Source: Bacteroidia bacterium (lineage in GTDB: Bacteria > Bacteroidota > Bacteroidia > UKL13-3). Taken from it: 6,537 bases of DNA. This document shows, piece by piece, positions 1-5,451 of this stretch (position 1 is its first letter; each line of letters starts with the position of its first letter). The DNA is taken from NCBI GenBank assembly GCA_019454865.1, contig JACFNJ010000010.1, forward strand, positions 1 through 6,537, written 5' to 3'. Position numbers and translations under genes: made by a program. The notes below the pieces were generated by a model, which was given only the letters and a program-made list of their open reading frames with translations, made no database searches and was not told the origin of the DNA.

Positions 1-1
1 G

Positions 2-35
2 AAAAGCTGTAACAAATTTTGTTACAGCTTTTTTT
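2..35 (+). terminator. Rho-independent terminator hairpin of a gene left of the window
   Basis: A perfect 12-bp inverted repeat (arms 2-13 and 21-32, core AGCTGTAAC/GTTACAGCT) surrounds a 7-nt AT loop, and seven T residues (29-35) follow on the plus strand. The visible A-run on the other side is only four bases, so the hairpin is better oriented for rightward transcription. It would end a plus-strand gene lying just outside the window, converging on the M16 gene. It could also act in both directions as a back-up for the leftward transcript. Confidence 0.75.
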
Positions 36-80
36 ATGAATTTTTTTTATGATATCCGAATTGTTTTTAATAGAGGATAC

Positions 81-118
81 AAAAAAAAATCACTTCCAAA
101 TGTGGAAGTGATTTTTTT
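81..118 (-). terminator. Terminator of the M16 peptidase gene (probably bidirectional)
   Basis: An 8-bp core stem (arms 91-98 and 103-110, CACTTCCA/TGGAAGTG) with a 4-nt loop is extended by a further T-A/A-T tract. Nine A residues at 81-89 become a nine-U run when read leftwards, directly after the stem and about 20 nt beyond the M16 stop codon. The plus strand also has seven Ts (112-118), so it may work both ways. Its position between converging genes fits a shared terminator. Confidence 0.8.
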
Positions 119-137
119 GTATAGTAAGAGATATTAT

Positions 138-2975
138 TTATTTAACTTTATACTCGTTAACTTTATATCCTAGTTTTTTCAAGTTTTCGCCTACTTTTTC
201 CTGATCGCCTACTATTACTATTACCATCTTGTCAAGTGGCAATAATTCTTTAGCTAATTGATTTAATTCGGTTAAAGTAAGCTCACTTAAAAGTTTGTTT
301 TGTTGATCAATATAATCTTTTGGAAGATTTCTGTTTGCTATTGTACTAATAAAGCTTGCTTTTTGCCCTGGTGTTTCATAGCGAAGTGCATCACCTGAAC
401 GTAAAGATTTTTTAGCAAAATCTAATTCTTCTGAAGTCATACCTTCTGTTGAATACTTTTTCATTTCACTAAAAATTTCTTTTACTGCACTATCAGTTGC
501 TGTACCACGTACACCGCATGAAATTTCAAAAGGACCTGCATAATCTTCACCTGTAAAATATCCTCTAACACCATAAGTAAAACCTTTGTCTTCTCTAAGG
601 TTCATATTTAGTCTGCTATTGAAATTACCACCTAACGGGAAATTCATAACACGTGCTTTAAAATATTTTCCATTGTAATCAAATGGAAGTGCTAAGTATC
701 CAACACGGATTTCACTTTGTGTTGATTTGTATTTATCAATTAAATAAATTTCTGTTTGTTTTATTTGTGGCGCATTTAAGGTTACATTAGGTAATTGTAC
801 GTTTTTATTTGTCCATTTCTCCAAGAAACTAAGCTTTGGTAAAATCTCATCTTGCGTAATATCACCAACCACAACTAAAGATGTAATTTCAGGTGAGTAA
901 AACTTATCATAATACATTTGAACATCTTTTACCGATAATGATTTTATGGATTCAAATGTTCCTTCAACAGGTTCTGCTAAAATGGATTTTTCACCATACA
1001 ATAATTTTGCAAAAGCTTTATCTGCTAAATCACCGGCATCATATTTTGCTGAATTAATGCCTTGTGCTGTTTGTTTTTGAATGCGTTTAAAGTCTTCTGC
1101 TGTAAACTTTGGACGGAATAATTTTTCTTCTAATAAGATTAGTGTTTTGTCTAAGTTTTTCTTTTGGCATGTAACTGAAATGTATGTGTAATCGTCTCCT
1201 GCTCCAAAGCTAATTGAGCTACCTAATTTAGAAAGTTCGTTATCAAATTGTTCATTGGTGTAATTTTGAGTTGCTTGCTCCATCATTTGTGCTGTAAGCG
1301 AAGCTAACCCTGTTTTTTTCTGATCATTTAATGCAATATTTCCTCCCTTAATGCTAAAATACATGGATACTACAGGTAATTCTTTGGATTGTGTACCATA
1401 TACTTTTAAGCCGTTGCTTAATTGTTTTTCAAATATTGAAGGAACTATTGGAGAAGGCGCAACACCAACTTCCGGTTTCTTACTACGGTCAAAGTTGTCT
1501 TTTGGTTTTTGATAAGTTAAGCCTTTATAGTCTAATTCACTTTTGACAACTCCTGAGGTTTCTACTAATTTTACTTCTTCTTTGTTGCTTGCAGCATTAG
1601 TGTTTTTAGGGAAGATATTAACGTATGCTGCATATTTTCCTTTAATGTATTGGCGGAATACACGCATTACATCTTCTTTAGTTACTTTTTGATAACGTTC
1701 TAATTCTTCTTTTACACTCCACTTTTTATCACCTAATTGATAAAAGGAAGTACTTAAATAACTTGCTCTTCCTGCAACACTTTGCATGCCTTGCATAATA
1801 CCTGTTTCTATTTGGCTTTTTACTCTAATAAGTGCTTCATCATCCACACCGGATTCGTCAAATTCATCCAAAGTTTTTTTCATTAAAGCTTCTATATCTG
1901 TTTCTCCATCAGGGAAACTAACAATGATAAAATTAAACTCACCTGCTAATTCATTTCCGTATCCTACTCCATTCCACGCAGCTGCTTGTAAAGCTTTTTC
2001 TGATTTAATGAAATTTTTATACATCAATGAGTTATTGCCGCTGCCTAATACACTTCCTAAAATAGTTAATGCAGCATCATCCGGGTGGTAAGCAGGAACT
2101 GTAGGGTAGGTAATTTGTAATAAAGGTAAATATACCTTATCGCCATAGTTTGCGTATATATTGTCCGGTAAGCGAACAGGTTCTACACGTTGTTTTCTTA
2201 CTTCCGGTCCACGAGGTATTGAGCCAAAATATTTTTCTACTAACTTCATAACTTCGGCAGGGTTTACATCACCTGCTACAACCACACTTGCATTATTTGG
2301 TCCGTACCAACGCATAAAGAAGTTTTTCAAATCCTCAACACCAACTCTGTTTAAGTCTTCAACAAATCCAATAGTAGGCCAGTAGTATGGATGGTTAGGT
2401 GGATATAATATTGTGTTTTTAATTTCATCACGCATACCATAAGGTACATTTGTTACACGTTGATCTTTTTCATTTTTTACAGTTGCACGTTGCGTTTCAA
2501 ATTTTTTCTGAGTAACTGCATCCAATAAAAAACCCATACGATCTGCTTCTAACCATAGTGCAGTTTCTAAATAATTTTTTGGTACAGTTTCAAAATAATT
2601 TGTACGGTCATGGTTGGTTGTACCGTTCATGCTACCTCCGGCAGTTTGCACTATTTTAAAATGTTCTTCGTCAGCAACATTATCACTACCTTGAAACATC
2701 ATGTGTTCAAAGAAATGCGCAAATCCGGATTTTCCTGGAGTTTCGCGTGCACTACCTACATGGTAGGTAACTTCTATATGTGCAATAGGGTCAGAGTGGT
2801 CTTCATGTATAAAAACAGTTAAACCATTGGGCAATCGCCATTTTTCATAGGAAATAACTAATTCTCCGGGTTTGGCAGTTACTTTGTCAAGCAATACCGG
2901 AACTTTACTATCCGTTTGTGCATTTAGCTTGCCAACTAAAATGCAGATAAAGCTAATTAATAGGAATTTTCTCAT
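138..2975 (-). CDS. Secreted two-repeat M16 family zinc metallopeptidase (insulinase/pitrilysin-like)
   Basis: Predicted exported zinc endopeptidase of 945 residues, probably periplasmic or envelope-associated, that degrades peptides; its substrate is unknown. Residues 1-19 look like a Sec signal peptide: charged start MRK, hydrophobic core, likely cut before QTD. The first M16 domain (about 40-190) has the inverted zinc motif HFFEH at 87-91 and a third ligand Glu at 169 (VKNE). An M16 C-type domain follows (about 195-380). The second half (about 513-870) repeats the fold, but the aligned site reads SLTAQ (559-563), so it cannot bind zinc. It keeps LREDKGFTYG, with Arg794 and Tyr801 matching the usual substrate-contacting R/Y pair. 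Two half-size repeats in one chain is a known arrangement in this family. ATG at 2975 is preferred; the GTG immediately upstream (2978) would add one residue. It stands alone, divergent from rpsP, with its own terminator. Confidence 0.93.
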   Translation of the reverse strand: MRKFLLISFICILVGKLNAQTDSKVPVLLDKVTAKPGELVISYEKWRLPNGLTVFIHEDHSDPIAHIEVTYHVGSARETPGKSGFAHFFEHMMFQGSDNVADEEHFKIVQTAGGSMNGTTNHDRTNYFETVPKNYLETALWLEADRMGFLLDAVTQKKFETQRATVKNEKDQRVTNVPYGMRDEIKNTILYPPNHPYYWPTIGFVEDLNRVGVEDLKNFFMRWYGPNNASVVVAGDVNPAEVMKLVEKYFGSIPRGPEVRKQRVEPVRLPDNIYANYGDKVYLPLLQITYPTVPAYHPDDAALTILGSVLGSGNNSLMYKNFIKSEKALQAAAWNGVGYGNELAGEFNFIIVSFPDGETDIEALMKKTLDEFDESGVDDEALIRVKSQIETGIMQGMQSVAGRASYLSTSFYQLGDKKWSVKEELERYQKVTKEDVMRVFRQYIKGKYAAYVNIFPKNTNAASNKEEVKLVETSGVVKSELDYKGLTYQKPKDNFDRSKKPEVGVAPSPIVPSIFEKQLSNGLKVYGTQSKELPVVSMYFSIKGGNIALNDQKKTGLASLTAQMMEQATQNYTNEQFDNELSKLGSSISFGAGDDYTYISVTCQKKNLDKTLILLEEKLFRPKFTAEDFKRIQKQTAQGINSAKYDAGDLADKAFAKLLYGEKSILAEPVEGTFESIKSLSVKDVQMYYDKFYSPEITSLVVVGDITQDEILPKLSFLEKWTNKNVQLPNVTLNAPQIKQTEIYLIDKYKSTQSEIRVGYLALPFDYNGKYFKARVMNFPLGGNFNSRLNMNLREDKGFTYGVRGYFTGEDYAGPFEISCGVRGTATDSAVKEIFSEMKKYSTEGMTSEELDFAKKSLRSGDALRYETPGQKASFISTIANRNLPKDYIDQQNKLLSELTLTELNQLAKELLPLDKMVIVIVGDQEKVGENLKKLGYKVNEYKVK

Positions 2976-3003
2976 CACTGTTTTAAAATTAAATTAAGGC
3001 TCG

Positions 3004-3034
3004 CAATTTCACTAAAATAAACTAATACTCCAAT
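3004..3034 (-). promoter_or_regulatory. Weak candidate promoter for the M16 gene
   Basis: Read leftwards, an ATTG element (complement of 3031-3034), a 19-nt spacer and TGAAATTG (complement of 3004-3011) sit about 30 nt before the start codon. Against the Bacteroidota consensus TTTG-N19-TAnnTTTG this has one mismatch in the -33 box and two in the -7 box. Spacing is right but the match is poor, so this is a tentative call. Confidence 0.25.
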
Positions 3035-3062
3035 TTTTTCAGTAAATGATACTAGTGAAATT
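3005..3062. repeat. 10-bp inverted repeat in the divergent promoter region
   Basis: The arm AATTTCACTA (3005-3014) is repeated exactly in inverse orientation as TAGTGAAATT (3053-3062), with 38 nt between arms. The left arm overlaps the candidate -7 box of the M16 promoter, and the right arm lies about 20 nt upstream of the rpsP -33 box. The layout would suit a regulator bridging the two promoters, but a repeat of this size can arise by chance in AT-rich DNA. Confidence 0.4.
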
Positions 3063-3081
3063 TATTCAATAGTTAAACTCA

Positions 3082-3113
3082 TTTGGATAATAAATAAAAA
3101 CTTATCATATTTG
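3082..3113 (+). promoter_or_regulatory. Bacteroidota-type promoter for the rpsP operon
   Basis: TTTG at 3082-3085, a 20-nt spacer and CATATTTG at 3106-3113 (followed by C) match the Bacteroidota housekeeping promoter TTTG-N19/20-TAnnTTTG with a single mismatch (C for T in the -7 box). The expected transcription start is about 3117-3120, giving a 5' leader of about 40 nt before the rpsP ATG. Confidence 0.65.
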
Positions 3114-3117
3114 CACC

Positions 3118-3140
3118 CCGCTGAATAGGAGATTCAGTGG
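3118..3140 (+). promoter_or_regulatory. Hairpin at the predicted 5' end of the rpsP mRNA
   Basis: Arms 3118-3126 and 3132-3140 can form nine pairs including one G-U (core CTGAAT/ATTCAG), closing a 5-nt loop AGGAG (3127-3131). The predicted transcription start falls at the base of the stem, so the mRNA would begin with this hairpin. AGGAG resembles a Shine-Dalgarno core, but it ends 25 nt before the ATG, too far for normal use. It could be a stability element or an autogenous ribosomal-protein leader. Neither role is shown by the sequence. Confidence 0.45.
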
Positions 3141-3156
3141 ATAAATAAAAAATAAT

Positions 3157-3702
3157 ATGTCAGTAAAAATCAGATTACAACGTCATGGTCGTACCCATGC
3201 ACCTTATTATCACATTGTGGTGGCGGATTCACGTGCTCCGAGAGATGGTAAATTCATTGAAAAATTAGGAATGTACAACCCAACTACAGTTCCTGCAACA
3301 ATCGAATTAAATGTTGACTCGGCAGTTAAATGGTTACAAAATGGAGCTCAACCAACAGACACTTGTCGTGCTATTTTATCTTACAAAGGCGCTTTATACA
3401 AGCATCACTTATTGGGTGGTGTTCGTAAAGGAGCTTTAACTGAAGAGCAAGCATTAGCAAAGTTTGAAAAATGGTTAAGTGAAAAAACTTCTAAAATTTC
3501 TGCCCATATTGAAAAAGTTGCGGCTACTAAAGGCGAAAACAAAGCTATAGCATTAGCAGCAGAAACTAAAGCAAAAGAAGCACGTGCAGCAAAAATTGCT
3601 GAAAAATTAGCGGCAGCAAATGCAGTAGCTGAAGAAGCAACTGAAGAAACTGTATCTACTGAAGAAGCTCCTGCTGCTGAAGAAAATACAAGTGCTGAAT
3701 AA
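3157..3702 (+). CDS. rpsP: 30S ribosomal protein bS16 with long C-terminal extension
   Basis: bS16 is an early-binding small-subunit protein that stabilises the 5' domain of 16S rRNA. Residues 1 to about 82 are the standard fold, beginning MSVKIRLQRHGRTHAPYYHIV, with EKLGMYNP and the basic segment around LSYKGALYKHHLLGG. At 181 aa it is about twice the usual 80-90. Residues 81-110 continue as a segment ending in EKWLSEK. Residues 115-158 are Ala/Lys/Glu-rich and probably helical. The last 23 residues (159-181) hold nine Glu and no basic residue. Long bS16 tails are known in Bacteroidota and their job is unclear. The ATG lies in an A-rich initiation region with no Shine-Dalgarno at normal spacing, as is usual for the phylum. 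It is first in the rpsP-rimM-trmD-rplS cluster. Confidence 0.97.
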   Translation: MSVKIRLQRHGRTHAPYYHIVVADSRAPRDGKFIEKLGMYNPTTVPATIELNVDSAVKWLQNGAQPTDTCRAILSYKGALYKHHLLGGVRKGALTEEQALAKFEKWLSEKTSKISAHIEKVAATKGENKAIALAAETKAKEARAAKIAEKLAAANAVAEEATEETVSTEEAPAAEENTSAE

Positions 3703-3716
3703 TTTTTCCATTCTCT

Positions 3717-4226
3717 ATGAAATCCATTGATAGAAAAGATTTCATGGAAATTGGTACTGTTTCAAAAACACATGGTACCAAAGGAGAAATTAAAATTTCA
3801 ACAAACTGTAAGATTAAATTTAATAAATGGGCTTTTCTCGAAATTCGAGAGAAGCCTGTTCCTTTTTATATCCAGCTTGTTTCGCAAACATTACCGGATG
3901 AGTTTATATTAAAATTAGAAGGTGTTGATTCCTTAGAACAAGCACAAGCCTTGCTTGGTTTAACAGCCTTGTTGCCAATTACCAAAAAGAAAAAACATTT
4001 AAATCAATCGGATATACTGCATTATAATTTGGTAGATGCAAAGTTAGGTAAATTAGGGAAAATTGAACGAATAGACGATCTGCCAAATCAAAAATTGCTG
4101 GTAGTTTTGTATAAAAATATTGAGGTATTGATTCCATTCGTTGAAGACTTTATTCAATCCATAGATGATGAAACCCAAACGATTTATTTGAATTTACCCG
4201 ATGGTTTAATTGAAATTTTTGAATAG
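3717..4226 (+). CDS. rimM: 16S rRNA processing / 30S maturation factor RimM
   Basis: RimM helps mature the 30S head and late 16S processing, binding near uS19 and the 3' domain; it is not part of the finished ribosome. The 169-aa product matches the family length. The N-terminal RimM domain (about 9-88) opens MEIGTVSKTHGTKGEIKI, a form of the family's 'HG.KGE' motif. The PRC-barrel domain (about 98-165) includes LGKIERIDDLPNQKLLVV, then VLIPFVEDFI and the closing LPDGLIEIFE. The linker is lysine-rich (TKKKKH, 89-94). The gene starts 14 nt after rpsP and ends 6 nt before trmD, so it is probably cotranscribed with both. The region before the ATG is almost all pyrimidine, with no Shine-Dalgarno, and looks weak for initiation. 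An alternative ATG at 3744 (Met10) would still keep the whole N-domain. Confidence 0.92.
   Translation: MKSIDRKDFMEIGTVSKTHGTKGEIKISTNCKIKFNKWAFLEIREKPVPFYIQLVSQTLPDEFILKLEGVDSLEQAQALLGLTALLPITKKKKHLNQSDILHYNLVDAKLGKLGKIERIDDLPNQKLLVVLYKNIEVLIPFVEDFIQSIDDETQTIYLNLPDGLIEIFE
3829..3857 (+). promoter_or_regulatory. Strong hairpin inside the early rimM coding sequence
   Basis: The arms GCTTTTCTCG (3831-3840) and CGAGAGAAGC (3846-3855) pair over ten positions with one G-U, around a 5-nt AAATT loop. The flanks G3830-C3856 and G3829-U3857 extend the stem to twelve. It covers about codons 38-47 of rimM, 112-140 nt from the start codon. A short T5 run occurs 6 nt after the stem (3863-3867), too far and too short for a standard terminator. 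It may slow ribosomes, be a processing site, or be chance. Confidence 0.45.
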
Positions 4227-4232
4227 CAAGAG

Positions 4233-4916
4233 ATGATACATATTGATATACTTACGTTATTTCCTGAGTTGTTTGAAAGTCCGTTTGGGTATTCAATAAT
4301 AAAACGCGCAAAAGAAAAAAATTTGGTAAATATTCATCTTCATAATATACGCAACTATAGTACAAACAAACATCGCTCGGTGGATGATTATCCTTTTGGT
4401 GGAGGGGCAGGTATGGTTATGCAAATAGAACCGATTGATAATTGTATTACTAGTTTGAAGAAATTAAGAACTTATGATGAGGTAATATACATGAGTCCGG
4501 ATGGTGAAATGTTTAACCAAAAAGTAGCAAATCAATTATCAACACAGGCTAATCTAATACTACTTTGCGGGCATTATAAAGGGATAGATGAGCGCATACG
4601 CGAGCATTTAATTACCCGTGAAATTAGTATTGGAAATTATGTATTAACCGGAGGCGAATTAGCTGCAGCTGTTGTTGTAGATGCAGTAGTACGGCTAATA
4701 CCGGGAGCAATGGGTGATGAACAATCGGCTTTGAGCGATTCTTTTCAGGATGATTTGATTAGTCCGCCTGTATATACTCGCCCGGCTACATATAAAGGCT
4801 GGAATGTGCCCGAAATATTACTTAGCGGACATCAGGCAAAAATTGATGAATGGCGCTATAATCAGAGTGTTATGCGTACAAAAGAGCGAAGGCCGGATTT
4901 GTTGGATGAAAAATAA
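4233..4916 (+). CDS. trmD: tRNA (guanine-N1-)-methyltransferase TrmD
   Basis: TrmD is a SPOUT-class enzyme that uses S-adenosylmethionine to make m1G37 next to the anticodon of tRNAs reading CNN and some other codons, which prevents +1 frameshifting. At 227 aa it has the normal length. Visible family signatures are the N-terminal IDILTLFPELF, DDYPFGGGAGMVM (51-63), LCGHYKGIDERI (111-122), and the cofactor-binding knot EISIGNYVLTGGE (130-142). VVVDAVVRLIPG follows, with Asp150 matching the proposed catalytic base (Asp169 in E. coli). Near the end are the TRPATYKGWNVPEILLSGH segment and KIDEWR. The stretch SGHQAKI has Gln at a position often occupied by His. It starts 6 nt after rimM with no clear Shine-Dalgarno, consistent with translation coupled to rimM. 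Confidence 0.97.
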   Translation: MIHIDILTLFPELFESPFGYSIIKRAKEKNLVNIHLHNIRNYSTNKHRSVDDYPFGGGAGMVMQIEPIDNCITSLKKLRTYDEVIYMSPDGEMFNQKVANQLSTQANLILLCGHYKGIDERIREHLITREISIGNYVLTGGELAAAVVVDAVVRLIPGAMGDEQSALSDSFQDDLISPPVYTRPATYKGWNVPEILLSGHQAKIDEWRYNQSVMRTKERRPDLLDEK

Positions 4917-4930
4917 ATTTTAAAAATATT

Positions 4931-4960
4931 TTTGTTTTGTAATCAAAAATTGTACTTTCG
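4931..4960 (+). promoter_or_regulatory. Promoter candidate for rplS in the trmD-rplS gap
   Basis: TTTG (4931-4934), an 18-nt spacer and TACTTTCG (4953-4960, followed by C) resemble the Bacteroidota promoter with one mismatch in the -7 box. The expected start is about 4965-4967, giving a leader of about 25 nt. The unusually wide gap for this operon (72 nt, against 14 and 6 nt upstream) supports a separate promoter for rplS. Confidence 0.55.
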
Positions 4961-4974
4961 CAGTCCGAATTTTT

Positions 4975-4979
4975 AAGGA
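4975..4979 (+). promoter_or_regulatory. Shine-Dalgarno-like ribosome binding site of rplS
   Basis: AAGGA ends 9 nt before the rplS ATG, and the spacer is mostly A. It is the only well-placed Shine-Dalgarno-like site among the genes here. Bacteroidota usually rely on A-rich, unstructured starts rather than this pairing, so it may be incidental. Confidence 0.4.
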
Positions 4980-4988
4980 TAAAAAGTT

Positions 4989-5345
4989 ATGAACGCAGTA
5001 GAAGCAATAAAATTAGTAGAAAAAGAATTTACGGCTGATAAAACTTTCCCTAACTTTATAGCAGGTGATACAGTAAATGTACACTATAAAATTAAAGAAG
5101 GTAACAAAGAGCGTATTCAGCAATACCAAGGTGTGGTTATTCAAAGGAGAAATTCAGACATCAGCAGTACTTTTACCGTTCGTAAAATGAGCAGTGGAGT
5201 AGGAGTTGAGCGTATTTTTGCTTTATACTCGCCAAACATTGATAAGATTGAGCTTATCAGCAGAGGTAAGGTTCGCAGAGCACGTTTATTTTATTTACGT
5301 GGGCTTACCGGTAAAAAAGCTCGTATTAAAGAGAAGAGAGGTTAA
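4989..5345 (+). CDS. rplS: 50S ribosomal protein bL19
   Basis: bL19 is a large-subunit protein at the subunit interface that takes part in bridges to the 30S subunit. At 118 aa it has the usual length of about 115. The fold is recognisable throughout: FPNFIAGDTVNVHYKIKEG (20-38), RIQQYQGVVIQRRN, TFTVRKMSSGVGVERIFALYSP, then IDKIELISRGKVRRARLFYL and the basic C-terminus LTGKKARIKEKRG. It is the last gene of the rpsP-rimM-trmD-rplS cluster, but a promoter-like element and a well-placed AAGGA in the 72-nt gap before it suggest it can be expressed independently of the low-abundance enzymes upstream. A strong terminator follows. Confidence 0.97.
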   Translation: MNAVEAIKLVEKEFTADKTFPNFIAGDTVNVHYKIKEGNKERIQQYQGVVIQRRNSDISSTFTVRKMSSGVGVERIFALYSPNIDKIELISRGKVRRARLFYLRGLTGKKARIKEKRG

Positions 5346-5365
5346 TTTTTTTTCATAGTTGATTG

Positions 5366-5403
5366 AAAATCCCCGGTTCGCTTTTTGCGGGTCGGGGTTT
5401 TTT
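5366..5403 (+). terminator. Rho-independent terminator after rplS
   Basis: The arms 5371-5381 and 5387-5397 form an 11-bp GC-rich stem (outer CCCCG/CGGGG) around a UUUUU loop, followed by six Ts (5398-5403). Three inner pairs are G-U only on the plus-strand RNA and would be A-C mismatches on the opposite strand. The hairpin is therefore directional and closes the rpsP-rplS unit before valS. Confidence 0.92.
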
Positions 5404-5414
5404 CTTACTACAAA

Positions 5415-5444
5415 TTTTTATTTAAATTCTTCAAGTTTATTTTG
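5415..5444 (+). promoter_or_regulatory. Candidate promoter of valS, nearly touching its start codon
   Basis: TTATTTTG (5437-5444, followed by C) matches the Bacteroidota -7 box TAnnTTTG except for T at the second position. TTTT at 5415-5418 stands in for the -33 TTTG, with an 18-nt spacer. It lies just after the rplS terminator, where a new promoter is expected. The predicted transcription start (about 5449-5451) is only a few bases before the ATG. Confidence 0.45.
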
Positions 5445-5451
5445 CAGCACA

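Noticed and set aside
1786..2822. Plus-strand open frames at 1786-2091, 2161-2385 and 2610-2822
   Set aside because: They lie wholly antisense to the well-supported M16 coding sequence, resemble no family I recognise, and lack promoter or start signals.
3858..3868. rimM internal hairpin as a true intrinsic terminator
   Set aside because: The following T-run is only five bases and begins 6 nt after the stem, unlike the terminator after rplS.
3727..3912. Open frame of 61 codons in another frame of rimM
   Set aside because: It lies inside the rimM coding sequence, shows no recognisable features, and the rimM frame carries the RimM and PRC signatures.
4922..4948. Palindrome AAAAATATTTTT and the TTTTG/CAAAA repeat after trmD as a terminator
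   Set aside because: The stems are all or almost all A-T, short, and not followed by a T-run, and they coincide with the promoter-like region for rplS.
5346..5451. T-box or amino-acid-responsive leader before valS
   Set aside because: The gap is taken up by the rplS terminator and a promoter-like element, leaving too little transcript before the ATG for a T-box.
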